DNA from: an uncultured Novosphingobium sp.
GTDB lineage: Bacteria; Pseudomonadota; Alphaproteobacteria; Sphingomonadales; Sphingomonadaceae
Direction: 5' to 3'
Assembly (NCBI GenBank): GCA_946886365.1
Contig: CAMPIM010000017.1
Span: 1 to 42,180 of the forward strand
Length of the DNA stretch: 42,180 nucleotides
The translations under genes were made by a program, and so were the position numbers. Of this stretch, positions 1 through 7,462 are shown one piece after another; the stretch's first letter is position 1, and the number at the start of each line of letters is the position of its first letter. The notes under the pieces are model-generated. The model made no database searches. It had not been told where the DNA came from and saw nothing but the letters and a program-made list of their open reading frames with translations.

Positions 1-2
1 TC

Positions 3-374
3 GTCGACAAGCGCCGCGAGCGCGCGGGCGAATCGGAAGTGATGAACATCATCGGCGACGTGAAGGGCCGCTTTTGCGTCCTGATCGATGATATCGTCGA
101 TTCGGCCGGTACGCTGTGCAACGCGGCCGGAGCGCTGAAGGCCGCAGGGGCAGAGGATGTGGTCGCCTATGTGAGCCATGGCGTGCTGTCGGGCGGCGCG
201 GTTGCGCGCGTCGAGGCGTCGGAACTCAAGGAACTCGTGATCACCGATTCGATCCAGGGCACGGACACGGTGTGCACCGCCAAGAGCATCCGTCACCTGC
301 CGATTGCCCCGCTGCTGGGCGAAGCGATCAAGCGGATTGCGGACGAAAGCTCGGTTTCCAGCCTGTTCGACTGA
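3..374 (+). CDS. prs: Ribose-phosphate pyrophosphokinase, C-terminal part
   Basis: This is the last 123 residues of PRPP synthetase, which makes 5-phosphoribosyl-1-pyrophosphate from ribose 5-phosphate and ATP for nucleotide, histidine and tryptophan synthesis. The reading frame is open from the left edge of the window. The piece starts with [10 protein letters not shown], the region that precedes the PRPP loop. The loop itself, [14 protein letters not shown], is intact at about residues 27-40 of the visible part and fits the class I phosphoribosyltransferase fold. The C-terminal [14 protein letters not shown] stretch and the ending SVSSLFD also match Prs. The 5' two thirds lie outside the window, so start and promoter cannot be judged. 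It converges on the small membrane protein gene, with only 28 bases and a hairpin between them. The family assignment is very secure. Confidence 0.96.
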   Translation, partial: VDKRRERAGESEVMNIIGDVKGRFCVLIDDIVDSAGTLCNAAGALKAAGAEDVVAYVSHGVLSGGAVARVEASELKELVITDSIQGTDTVCTAKSIRHLPIAPLLGEAIKRIADESSVSSLFD

Positions 375-378
375 CAGG

Positions 379-401
379 AGAAGTTGCGCCGCGCGACTTC
401 T
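379..401 (+). terminator. Hairpin at the prs 3' end (possible terminator)
   Basis: A nine-pair stem, AGAAGTTGC with GCGACTTCT and one T-G wobble, closes a five-base loop just after the prs stop. It is followed only by TATTAGG, not a real T-run, so intrinsic termination is uncertain. It lies between two convergent genes and could serve either strand. Confidence 0.35.
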
Positions 402-402
402 A

Positions 403-714
403 TTAGGCGCCCGGCAGCAACACTATGGGCAGGCAGAATAAAAGGATCAGTCCGCCAACGACCCTCTGAGCGCGGGAAATGCCAAGCGGCTTTTCCCGCC
501 AGAGCATCGGGCAGGCGAGCAGCGCCAGCAGCAGGAGCATGTTGGAAAGGGTAGCTGACCCGCCGACGGGCGCGTCCTGCCGCATGGCGAGAGCGCCCAG
601 CAAGGCCGCGAAACTCAAGATCCAGCCGATCAGCGCCACAACGATTCCCTTCCGATACGAAGCGATAAACGGCGCGGATTGACGAAGCTTAAACGGCGGC
701 TGCCCAAGGATCAT
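403..714 (-). CDS. Small hydrophobic membrane protein, unknown function
   Basis: I do not recognise a named family. From the ATG at 714 the product is 103 residues. It has an approximate hydrophobic segment at GIVVALIGWILSFAALLGALAM, a second at LSNMLLLLALLACPML, and a third at the C-terminus (VVGGLILLFCLPIVLL), with short charged links. It is therefore probably a three-segment inner-membrane protein. The frame is open further upstream to an ATG at 789, which would overlap the VOC gene by about 100 bases. I prefer 714 because a GGAGC sequence lies about 14 bases upstream and the overlap shrinks to 26 bases. A GTG at 639 is a third option. The gene follows the VOC gene on the same strand and is probably co-transcribed with it. 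Confidence 0.6.
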   Translation of the reverse strand: MILGQPPFKLRQSAPFIASYRKGIVVALIGWILSFAALLGALAMRQDAPVGGSATLSNMLLLLALLACPMLWREKPLGISRAQRVVGGLILLFCLPIVLLPGA

Positions 715-1117
715 AGGTGCCGAAGCTCCAGAGATTCCCTTCCGGATCGAGCGCCTCATAACCGCGTCCGGGATAGCCCTGATTATCATGCGGCTCGTTC
801 ACCACCACCGCACCCTGATTGCGGGCATGCAGGCAGTGGGCGTCGGCATCCGGGACCACCACATAGATGCAGGTCGTGACACCGCCCAGATCGCGCGGCG
901 TCGTCCAACTGTAGAGCGACTCGGCCTCGCCATCGCGCGCGCTACCCAGCATGATCATGCCCTCGCCCAATATGAGTTGCGCGTGGTGGATGATGTGCGG
1001 GTCCGCTTCGTCCTCATAACATGCGTGCAATGCAAAGCCGAAAGCGTCTTGCAGGAAGTTTATAGCCGCTGGAGCATCGGCATAGCGCAGGCCGGGGATC
1101 AGTGGGGAGCCAGGCAT
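689..1117 (-). CDS. VOC-superfamily (glyoxalase/bleomycin-resistance-like) protein
   Basis: The 142-residue product is a single vicinal-oxygen-chelate domain protein of the PhnB/YdfE-like kind. It begins with PGLRYADAPAAINFLQDAFGF, the typical first beta-alpha unit. It continues with HAQLILGEGMIMLG and TCIYVVVPDADAHCLHARNQGA. It closes with the usual C-terminal signature YPGRGYEALDPEGNLWSFGTY, in which the Glu of DPEGN and nearby residues normally help bind metal or substrate. The substrate cannot be told from sequence; the family includes glyoxalases, dioxygenases and resistance proteins. A strong ribosome binding site, AAGGAGGG, sits seven to eight bases before the ATG and fixes the start. 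The gene heads a short minus-strand unit with the small membrane protein. Confidence 0.85.
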   Translation of the reverse strand: MPGSPLIPGLRYADAPAAINFLQDAFGFALHACYEDEADPHIIHHAQLILGEGMIMLGSARDGEAESLYSWTTPRDLGGVTTCIYVVVPDADAHCLHARNQGAVVVNEPHDNQGYPGRGYEALDPEGNLWSFGTYDPWAAAV

Positions 1118-1195
1118 GTTTTCCCTCCTTCATCGCGATCAGGAACAGGTTGGCAAAGCCTAGCGCAGCAGGCGCTTTCCGGCTAGGCGGGAGCG

Positions 1196-1981
1196 ATGAC
1201 GACCCGCGATGACCTGACCCTTGCCCACCGCCTCGCCGACGCCGCGGCAGCGGCCATCCGGCCCTTTTTTCGCGCGCGATACGACATGGAATTCAAGTCG
1301 GACCGGTCGCCGGTGACCGAGGCGGATCGGGCGGCGGAAGCAGCGATCCGAGCCATATTGGAAAAGGAACGCCCCCAGGACGGCATCATCGGGGAGGAAT
1401 ATGGAGCGACACGCGAAGACGCGGAGCGAGTCTGGATCCTCGACCCGATCGACGGCACACGCAGCTTCATTGCGGGACGGCCGATCTTTGGCACGCTTAT
1501 CGCGCTGACTGAGGCGGGATGGCCGACGGTCGGCATCATCGACCAGCCAATCGCGCAAGAGCGCTGGGCAGGTATGATGGGCCAGCCCACGACCTTCAAC
1601 GGCGCACCGGTCACTGCCCGCAGTTGCCGGTCGCTTGAAGAAGCGATCGTCGCCAGCACTGGGCCGCAATATTTCCCGGGCTGTACCGGCGAGCATTTCT
1701 CGCAGCTGGCTGGTCAGTGCCGCGACACGGTGTGGGGCGGCGACTGTTATAATTACGGCCTTATCGCGTCGGGTCATGTCGATATCGTCGTGGAAGCCGG
1801 GTTGAAGCTGCACGACATTGCCGCGCTCGTCCCGGTCGTGGAAGGCGCAGGTGGGCGGATGTGCGATTGGGCGGGCGACCCCATCACGGCGAAAAGCGAC
1901 GGACAGGTTATCGCGATCGGCGATCCTGCTCGGCTAGACGATGTGCTGGAAGCGCTCGCCGAGGGACATCACGCTCATTGA
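1196..1981 (+). CDS. hisN: Inositol monophosphatase-family phosphatase, probably histidinol-phosphatase
   Basis: The 261-residue product belongs to the lithium-sensitive, Mg2+-dependent inositol monophosphatase superfamily. The metal-binding motifs are present: the Glu of IIGEEYG near residue 67, DPIDGT at 83-88, and the later Asp of LKLHDIAAL near 207, with WGGDCYNYGLIASG before it. The pattern of GEEYG, DPIDGTRSF, then GGDCY fits the HisN-type histidinol-phosphatases used by many alphaproteobacteria in the last phosphatase step of histidine synthesis. Inositol-1-phosphatase or another sugar phosphatase activity remains possible. The start at 1196 has a GGCGGGAG stretch just upstream. The gene diverges from the VOC gene, with 78 bases between the starts. 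It has no other histidine gene beside it here; hisC is about 14 kb away. Confidence 0.8.
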   Translation: MTTRDDLTLAHRLADAAAAAIRPFFRARYDMEFKSDRSPVTEADRAAEAAIRAILEKERPQDGIIGEEYGATREDAERVWILDPIDGTRSFIAGRPIFGTLIALTEAGWPTVGIIDQPIAQERWAGMMGQPTTFNGAPVTARSCRSLEEAIVASTGPQYFPGCTGEHFSQLAGQCRDTVWGGDCYNYGLIASGHVDIVVEAGLKLHDIAALVPVVEGAGGRMCDWAGDPITAKSDGQVIAIGDPARLDDVLEALAEGHHAH

Positions 1982-2000
1982 TGTTTCAGGCATTGATGTT

Positions 2001-2531
2001 TTAGGCGGCCAGCGCCGTTACTGTTTCAGCATAGATACGCGCGCTCTCGTCATCGAAGCAGATGAACAGGATGAGGTCGAAGGCCGACGGGAAAGCAGCA
2101 AGCTGGCTCCGCACCGTCTGGGCTGCGATCCGAGAGGCCAGTTCTTTCGGATAGCCATAAATGCCGGTGGAGATGGCAGGGAAGGCTATACTGCGGAGGC
2201 TATGCTCCCGCGCCAGATCGAGCGATGATCGGTAGCAATTGGCGAGCAACCGGGGTTCGCCCGAAGCCCCGCCCCGCCATACCGGACCGACGGTATGAAT
2301 GACATGGGCAACGGGCAGGCTGTAGCCGCGCGTGATCCGCGCCTCCCCCACTGGACAGCCGCCCAGCATACGGCATTCGGCGAGCAGTTCAGGCCCTGCC
2401 GCTCGATGGATCGCACCATCCACGCCGCCGCCCCCCAGCAGGGAACTATTGGCGGCGTTGACGATCGCTTCCGTTGCGCAACGGGTAATGTCGCCAGTTC
2501 CGATTTCCCAGCGGGCGGTGCCGAAGATCAT
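2001..2531 (-). CDS. Macrodomain protein (O-acetyl-ADP-ribose deacetylase-like)
   Basis: The 176-residue product is a stand-alone macrodomain that binds ADP-ribose or derivatives. [34 protein letters not shown] near residues 13-46 holds the Asn and the glycine-rich loop used by the MacroD/YmdB group. [10 protein letters not shown] near 119-128 is the second phosphate-binding loop. Members of this group remove acetyl from O-acetyl-ADP-ribose or hydrolyse mono-ADP-ribose from proteins, in the cytoplasm. The length is usual for the family. The gene lies just downstream of the asmA-type gene on the same strand with 39 bases between, so it may be a distal gene of that unit. It converges on hisN. 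Enzyme activity is inferred from the conserved loops only. Confidence 0.9.
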   Translation of the reverse strand: MIFGTARWEIGTGDITRCATEAIVNAANSSLLGGGGVDGAIHRAAGPELLAECRMLGGCPVGEARITRGYSLPVAHVIHTVGPVWRGGASGEPRLLANCYRSSLDLAREHSLRSIAFPAISTGIYGYPKELASRIAAQTVRSQLAAFPSAFDLILFICFDDESARIYAETVTALAA

Positions 2532-2570
2532 ATCGCAGCCCTCGCGATGAATTACGTTCGCAGCATTGCC

Positions 2571-4751
2571 CTAGAAAATCCCCAGAAACTTCTTTTTCTG
2601 CTTCTTTTCTTCCCTGGCGTTGGCCTTGCCGGACTCTTCTTTTGAGGTTGTGCCCCGGCCTACGTCATCTCGGGGCTTCCCACCTTTCGTCCTCTGCGCA
2701 GTGGCGGTCGCGCCAGCGAGAACGGGGCCACACGCGGCACTCTTGGCGTCGCCCACATCGACAAAGGCGAGCACGGCAGCGAGTGGGCTCGCCGCGATCC
2801 CCAGCGCCGCCGCCGCACCGCCGCGCGCGATCAGTTCAGGACTGATGACGTTGATGCCGGGCTTCGCGAAATAGCCTGTGATGCCGACCGGCGATTGGCC
2901 GGAAAACAGGCTGAACTTCTTGCCGTCAGCGCGGAAGGCGAGATCGAGGCTCTCATTACGGAAGGAAAAGCCGCCCCGCCCCAGCATGACGTTCTTCCTG
3001 GTATCGATGATGATCGGGTCCGCCGCCGCGATGCCGTTGCGAACGGTGAAGGCGATGAGTCCGCAATTGATCTGGACAGGTTCCTTCAGCTTCTTTTCGA
3101 ACATCTTCGTGATGAAGGTGCCCACGTCCAGTTCAGCAAGCTGAACATTGCGTGCCCACATGGTGCCCGCAGGCAGGATGACCGCGATCCTGCCATTGGC
3201 GGTACTAAGCGAATCATGCACTGTATTGCCCGAACCTGTCATTTGCGCCCGCGCCTTGATGATGCCGGTGGTCCCAGATTCCTCAACACCCCAGCGGCCA
3301 AGCAGCTTGCCCATGGGAGTCGGCGACAGGCGCACATCATAGCGCGTACGCACCGGCTGATTCCGCGCGTTAATCTCTATGTCCGAACTGACATGCCCGC
3401 CGGACATGTCGAAAGTGAGAGGCGAAAGCGTCAAAAGGCTGCGCTCAAGCGCTAGCGTAAGGCCGATATTGGAAATGGGCACATTTGGCGCCCTGACCTG
3501 GCGCACGTCGTATCGAACATTGGCATCGAAGTTGCGCAGGGCCTCGACCCTCAGCGGTGCGTCCGGCAGGACGCGCGGCCTGCCACCGACATTCTCGATT
3601 GCGCCGCTGGCGCCCTGCGCTTCCAGCTTTTGGGGATTGTAGCCGATGAAGGGACCCACATCGACAATATCGAGGGTGCGGGTGGCGAGGTCAGCCTTCA
3701 GACGCAGGCGATTGTCAGGGAGCGACACGGTCATGCGTCCGGAAAGGTCGCTGTCTCCAAACCGGCCCTTCAAATGGGTGAAACGCCATTCTCCGCCCTG
3801 CTTGGTGAGCGCGGAGGTGAAGCGGTAGGTCCGGGTTTCGGGGATGGCGACGCCCAGAAAGTCGAACAGCAGCGCGAGATTGGGACCGCGCGTCAGCAGC
3901 CGCAAGTCCGCTCCCTCAATCTCAGTCGCGCCGGGCAAGGTTCCGCTGACCTCCAAAATTGTCGGCCCGGACTGTGCGTGGAGCGCGAGACTGTTCTTGC
4001 CGCCGGTGACGGTCTCATTGGGCGAGAGCAGTCCGCCACGCAGAGTGAAGGGACGGCTGCGCATCGTGCCGTCGCCGGAGAAACGGATGTCACTCGCGAA
4101 GCGCGTATCCTGCGCCTTCACCGTTTCGAATTTAATGTCGGTGGACAGCTGCATCCGGGGGTCGCGATAGCGCAAGGTCGTTCCGGCAAGCAGCGCCCGG
4201 CGCACGAGCGGCAGATTGAGCGGCTCTCCCTTCTTATTCGGGTCACCGAAGGTCCATGTGTTGCTCTTGCCATCCCTCGACCATTCGAGGTCCGCGGCGG
4301 CGTTGCGAAGCTCAAGCCAACGAACGCGATATTTGTCGCCGAAGATCAGGCTGATCGGCGCGATCCGCGTGTCGATAAGGTCGGAATGGAAGAAATGTGG
4401 CCTGCTCGCCCAGGGCGTGTTGGCGATCGTCATTCCCTCGGCGCGAAACTTGATCGTGATGGGCGTGAAATAGAGTTGGAAGTCACCACCGACCTTGACC
4501 GGGCGCTCCAGCCGACTTGTGAGGAATCGCTCGAACGGATGTTTGAGGAAACGGCCCTTCGTGATGAACAGGATCAACCACAGTAGGAAGATCAGCCCGA
4601 CGATATAAGCGATGATACGCAGCGGCAGGGGAACATTCCGCCATTTCTGACGCGCAGCGGACCAATAATGGCCAATACCTCCCGCCCCGCTGTCGAGCGC
4701 AGGAGCCGATTTCGCCGGGGTGCCCGGCCGCAGGGGATCGGCGTCGGCCAT
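2571..4751 (-). CDS. AsmA-family membrane-anchored protein
   Basis: The 726-residue product has a cytoplasmic N-terminus of about 43 residues and one transmembrane segment (about 44-63, IIAYIVGLIFLLWLILFIT). A large periplasmic part follows, made of repeated beta-strand-rich stretches such as FERFLTSRLERPVKVGGDFQLYF, typical of AsmA. The middle and C-terminal parts (for example NGRIAVILPAGTMWARNVQLAELDVGTF) match the AsmA_2-type domain. AsmA-like proteins are related to the chorein/bridge-like lipid transfer fold and affect outer-membrane lipid and protein composition. The last 40 residues are low-complexity and lysine-rich (KEESGKANAREEKKQKKKF), which is odd for a periplasmic tail. The gene diverges from rpmI, and a GGGGAAGGG run lies upstream of the ATG. 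Which of the several AsmA paralogues this is cannot be told. Confidence 0.88.
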   Translation of the reverse strand: MADADPLRPGTPAKSAPALDSGAGGIGHYWSAARQKWRNVPLPLRIIAYIVGLIFLLWLILFITKGRFLKHPFERFLTSRLERPVKVGGDFQLYFTPITIKFRAEGMTIANTPWASRPHFFHSDLIDTRIAPISLIFGDKYRVRWLELRNAAADLEWSRDGKSNTWTFGDPNKKGEPLNLPLVRRALLAGTTLRYRDPRMQLSTDIKFETVKAQDTRFASDIRFSGDGTMRSRPFTLRGGLLSPNETVTGGKNSLALHAQSGPTILEVSGTLPGATEIEGADLRLLTRGPNLALLFDFLGVAIPETRTYRFTSALTKQGGEWRFTHLKGRFGDSDLSGRMTVSLPDNRLRLKADLATRTLDIVDVGPFIGYNPQKLEAQGASGAIENVGGRPRVLPDAPLRVEALRNFDANVRYDVRQVRAPNVPISNIGLTLALERSLLTLSPLTFDMSGGHVSSDIEINARNQPVRTRYDVRLSPTPMGKLLGRWGVEESGTTGIIKARAQMTGSGNTVHDSLSTANGRIAVILPAGTMWARNVQLAELDVGTFITKMFEKKLKEPVQINCGLIAFTVRNGIAAADPIIIDTRKNVMLGRGGFSFRNESLDLAFRADGKKFSLFSGQSPVGITGYFAKPGINVISPELIARGGAAAALGIAASPLAAVLAFVDVGDAKSAACGPVLAGATATAQRTKGGKPRDDVGRGTTSKEESGKANAREEKKQKKKFLGIF

Positions 4752-4909
4752 GGCGCAAGAACGCCCTTCCCCTGCTTTAGGTCCGAATCACCTTGCTTTC
4801 CGGCGGCCGGCCGATTATGCGCGCCCCTTCGCGATATTTGGAAGGACCGCCCGGCTAACTAGGGCTGCCGTGGCTGTCCGTAATCGTCGCGCTGAAGAAG
4901 GAGACGAAA

Positions 4910-5113
4910 ATGCCCAAGCTCAAGACCAAGAGCGGTGTGAAGAAGCGCTTCAAGTTCACCGCTTCCGGCAAGGTCAAGCACGGCGTCGCTGGCAAGCGTC
5001 ACCGCCTGATCAGCCATAACGCAAAATATATCCGCCAGAACCGCGGCACGTCGGTATTGTCCGACGCCGATGTTTCGCACGTGCGCCTCTGGGCGCCCTA
5101 CGGCCTGAAGTAA
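4910..5113 (+). CDS. rpmI: 50S ribosomal protein L35
   Basis: The 67-residue basic product is a full-length L35 of the large ribosomal subunit: it begins MPKLKTKSGVKKRFKFT, continues with GKRHRLISHNAKYIRQNRG, and ends LWAPYGLK. An AAGGAG ribosome binding site lies six to eight bases before the ATG. The next gene is rplT after a 13-base gap, the usual pair. In many bacteria infC precedes them; here an asmA-type gene occupies the upstream side on the opposite strand, so the operon starts at rpmI. The 158-base intergenic region holds GCTAACTA at 4854-4861, which resembles an alphaproteobacterial -10 element, but I could not find a well-spaced -35 element. Confidence 0.97.
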   Translation: MPKLKTKSGVKKRFKFTASGKVKHGVAGKRHRLISHNAKYIRQNRGTSVLSDADVSHVRLWAPYGLK

Positions 5114-5126
5114 GGAGTAGAGGCAC

Positions 5127-5489
5127 ATGGCACGCGTAAAACGTGGTACGACCACCAAGGCGAAGCATAAGAGGATTTTGGATCAGGCGAAGGGCTATTA
5201 TGGCCGTCGCAAGAATACGATCCGTATCGCTCGCCAGGCCGTCGAAAAGGCCGGCCAGTACGCTTATCGCGACCGCAAGGTCAAGAAGCGCACCTTCCGT
5301 GGCCTCTGGATCCAGCGCATCAACGCTGGTGTCCGCGCCGAGGGCCTGACCTATTCGCAGTTCATGCACGGCCTGAAGCTGGCTGGCGTCGATCTGGACC
5401 GGAAGGTTCTGGCCGACATTGCCATGCACGAAGGCGAGGCGTTTAGCGCCATCATCGCCCAGGCGAAGGCCGCGCTGCCCGCAGCCTGA
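5127..5489 (+). CDS. rplT: 50S ribosomal protein L20
   Basis: The 120-residue product is complete L20, an early assembly protein of the large subunit that binds 23S rRNA. The N-terminal basic half ([30 protein letters not shown]) and the globular C-terminal half ([45 protein letters not shown]) are both typical. The start is preceded by AAGGAG at the end of rpmI. The rpmI-rplT unit ends in a clear intrinsic terminator about 28 bases downstream. L20 represses its own operon in some bacteria, but I saw no recognisable leader structure for this here. Confidence 0.97.
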   Translation: MARVKRGTTTKAKHKRILDQAKGYYGRRKNTIRIARQAVEKAGQYAYRDRKVKKRTFRGLWIQRINAGVRAEGLTYSQFMHGLKLAGVDLDRKVLADIAMHEGEAFSAIIAQAKAALPAA

Positions 5490-5516
5490 GCATAGAACGG
5501 TCGAAAGATCGTCCAA

Positions 5517-5556
5517 GGGGCGCCGGGGCAGATGCTTCCGGCGCCCTTTTTGTTTT
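5517..5556 (+). terminator. Intrinsic terminator of rpmI-rplT
   Basis: A GC-rich stem of nine pairs (GGGCGCCGG with CCGGCGCCC) is followed at once by a T-rich tract (TTTTTGTTTT). It lies 28 bases after the rplT stop, in the right orientation. Confidence 0.9.
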
Positions 5557-5571
5557 GGTTCCGCTCCCTTT

Positions 5572-5646
5572 CCGTTCGGGCTGAGCGAAGTCGAAGCCCA
5601 ATGCTGAGCGGAGACGAAGCGCCTTTGCTCCGCTCAGGGCGAACGG
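5572..5646. repeat. Paired intergenic repeat, copy A
   Basis: Two inverted arms flank a 31-base middle. The left arm starts CCGTTCGGGCTGAGCG and runs into AAGTCGAAGCCC; the right arm is CGCTCAGGGCGAACGG. The arms pair except for a central GG versus CC difference. This copy lies between rplT and the LysE-type gene. The same unit recurs at 9966, 10930, 18055, 21971 and, as a variant, 30732. It looks like a REP-type extragenic palindrome. Confidence 0.8.
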
Positions 5647-5668
5647 AGAAATAGTCGAAGGAAGCCTC

Positions 5669-6289
5669 ATGTCGCTGCATGTCTGGTGGCTCTATATCAC
5701 TGCCGTCTTCCTGATCGCGGCGACGCCTGGCCCGAACATGCTGCACGTGATGAGCCAGAGTATCGCCCATGGACCGAACAAGGCCCTCGCCACCATGGCG
5801 GGGTTGATGAGCGCTGTTCTGCTGTGCCTGATTGCGTCGGCGCTGGGGCTGGGCGCCTTGCTGAAGGCGTCTCCGCTGTTATTCAATATATTGCGCTATG
5901 CCGGAGTGGCCTATCTGATCCTTCTCGGCATAAAGGTCTGGAAGGCTCCAATCGAGGTCAGTGGCGAAACCACAGGGACACCGCCTGTTCCAGTGCCCGC
6001 GCTTTACGCGACTGGATTGATAACCGGGCTATCCAACCCCAAGCTCATCATCTTCGCCGCTGCGCTGTTCCCGCAATTCATAGACACGGGGCGCCCCTTC
6101 GGCATCCAACTGGCGATCCTGGTGGCGAGCTTCGCCGCGATCGAGAGCTTCTGGTACGGCGCCTATGCTCTGGGGGGCATGAAGCTCAAACATTGGCTGG
6201 TGCCCATCAATCGGCAGCGGCTGTTCAACCGGGCTACCGGCCTGTTGTTCATCGGCTTTGGCGGCGCACTGTTGGGCGCGCGGGCCTAA
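5669..6289 (+). CDS. LysE/RhtB-family amino acid exporter
   Basis: The 206-residue product is a small inner-membrane translocator with about six hydrophobic segments. It starts with VWWLYITAVFLIAATPGPNMLHVMSQS, where the conserved ATPGPN motif follows the first helix. The second helix holds AGLMSAVLLCLIASALGLGALL. GLSNPKLIIFAAALFPQF matches the conserved NPK...FF region of the fourth segment. The family exports amino acids such as homoserine, threonine, leucine or lysine by proton exchange; the substrate here is unknown. The ATG is preceded by GAAGGAAG. It stands as a single gene between the L20 terminator plus repeat A and the pheST operon. Confidence 0.88.
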   Translation: MSLHVWWLYITAVFLIAATPGPNMLHVMSQSIAHGPNKALATMAGLMSAVLLCLIASALGLGALLKASPLLFNILRYAGVAYLILLGIKVWKAPIEVSGETTGTPPVPVPALYATGLITGLSNPKLIIFAAALFPQFIDTGRPFGIQLAILVASFAAIESFWYGAYALGGMKLKHWLVPINRQRLFNRATGLLFIGFGGALLGARA

Positions 6290-6303
6290 CCCTTTCCTTG
6301 CGC

Positions 6304-6326
6304 AGCGCGCCCCGCTAAGGCGCGCT
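6304..6326 (+). terminator. Hairpin between the LysE-type gene and pheS
   Basis: A perfect eight-pair stem (AGCGCGCC with GGCGCGCT) closes a seven-base loop 15 bases after the exporter stop and about 33 bases before pheS. It has no T-run on the plus strand, so it may end the exporter transcript weakly or be part of the pheS leader. Confidence 0.3.
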
Positions 6327-6358
6327 CATATTGCGCCTTCGCGGGAATGATGAGAACC

Positions 6359-7462
6359 ATGAGTGAGATTGCCAATCTAAAAACCGGCCTGGTGGCTGAC
6401 ATTGCCGCGGCCAATACTCTCGAAGCGCTCGAAGCCCTTCGCGTGGGCGCTATGGGTAAGAATGGGGTCGTGACTGGGCTGCTCAAGACTCTGGGCTCGA
6501 TGAGCCCGGAGGATCGGCTGGAGAAAGGCCCACCGATTCAGGACTTGCGCGAGAGCGTGACTGCGGCGCTGGCCGAGAGGAAGGCGGCGCTTGAAACAGC
6601 CGCGCTCGACGCAAAGCTGGCGGCCGAGAAGATCGACATGACCTTGCCCGCTGATCTCGGTGCACAGGGGTCGGTGCATCCGGTGAGCCAGGTCATGGAT
6701 GAACTGGCGGAGATTTTCGCGGATCTGGGCTTCTCCGTTGCGACCGGGCCGGAGATCGAGGACGACTGGCATAATTTCACCGCGCTCAACATTCCCGAGA
6801 CGCATCCGGCGCGCGCGATGCACGACACCTTCTATTTCCCCGATGGCCCCGACCAGAATGGGGACGGGAAGAAGATGCTGCTGCGCACCCACACATCGCC
6901 GGTGCAGATTCGCACGATGATGAGTGGCGAGCCGCCGATCCGTATCATCGCGCCGGGCCGCGTTTACCGGTCGGACAGTGACGCAACGCATACGCCGATG
7001 TTCCATCAGATCGAGGGGCTGGTGATCGACAAGGGCATCACCCTTGGCCATCTCAAATGGACGTTGGAAACCTTCCTCAAGGCTTTCTTCGAGCGTGACG
7101 ATATCGTTCTGCGCCTGCGGCCGAGCTACTTCCCCTTTACCGAACCTTCGGTCGAGGTGGATGTCGGCTACACGCTGGTGAGCGGCCAGCGGGTCATTGG
7201 CGGCGACGGCGATGCGCCCGGCGGCGGCTGGCTGGAAGTGCTGGGCAGCGGCATGGTCAATCGCCGGGTGATCGAAGCCTGCGGGCTGGACCCGGATGAG
7301 TGGCAGGGCTTTGCTTTCGGCACCGGGGTCGATCGGCTCGCCATGCTGAAATATGGGATGAACGACTTGCGCGCTTTCTTCGACGGCGATCTGCGCTGGC
7401 TGAAACATTACGGCTTCTCGGCGCTGGATGTGCCGACGCTGAGCGGAGGAGTGGGCGCATGA
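6359..7462 (+). CDS. pheS: Phenylalanyl-tRNA synthetase alpha subunit
   Basis: The 367-residue product is the catalytic alpha subunit of the (alpha beta)2 class II synthetase that charges tRNA-Phe. The N-terminal helical part ([36 protein letters not shown]) is the coiled-coil that binds tRNA. The core holds [19 protein letters not shown], motif 2 ([12 protein letters not shown] with the later GRVYRSD), and motif 3 ([14 protein letters not shown]). The frame opens at 6347 with two extra ATG codons. I chose the ATG at 6359 because it gives the usual MSE start, though no strong ribosome site separates the choices. The stop overlaps the pheT start as ATGA, so the two subunits are translationally coupled. 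Confidence 0.96.
   Translation: MSEIANLKTGLVADIAAANTLEALEALRVGAMGKNGVVTGLLKTLGSMSPEDRLEKGPPIQDLRESVTAALAERKAALETAALDAKLAAEKIDMTLPADLGAQGSVHPVSQVMDELAEIFADLGFSVATGPEIEDDWHNFTALNIPETHPARAMHDTFYFPDGPDQNGDGKKMLLRTHTSPVQIRTMMSGEPPIRIIAPGRVYRSDSDATHTPMFHQIEGLVIDKGITLGHLKWTLETFLKAFFERDDIVLRLRPSYFPFTEPSVEVDVGYTLVSGQRVIGGDGDAPGGGWLEVLGSGMVNRRVIEACGLDPDEWQGFAFGTGVDRLAMLKYGMNDLRAFFDGDLRWLKHYGFSALDVPTLSGGVGA

Noticed and set aside
3630..4586. 318-residue open frame on the plus strand
   Set aside because: It is the antisense shadow of the asmA-type gene: no family similarity and low-complexity composition typical of reverse-frame GC-rich DNA.
4752..4909. L20-binding autoregulatory leader before rpmI
   Set aside because: No recognisable pseudoknot or L20-site mimic could be found by eye in the short leader.
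6290..6358. Phenylalanine-rich leader peptide and attenuator before pheST
   Set aside because: There is a hairpin, but no short frame with Phe codons and no T-run after the stem.
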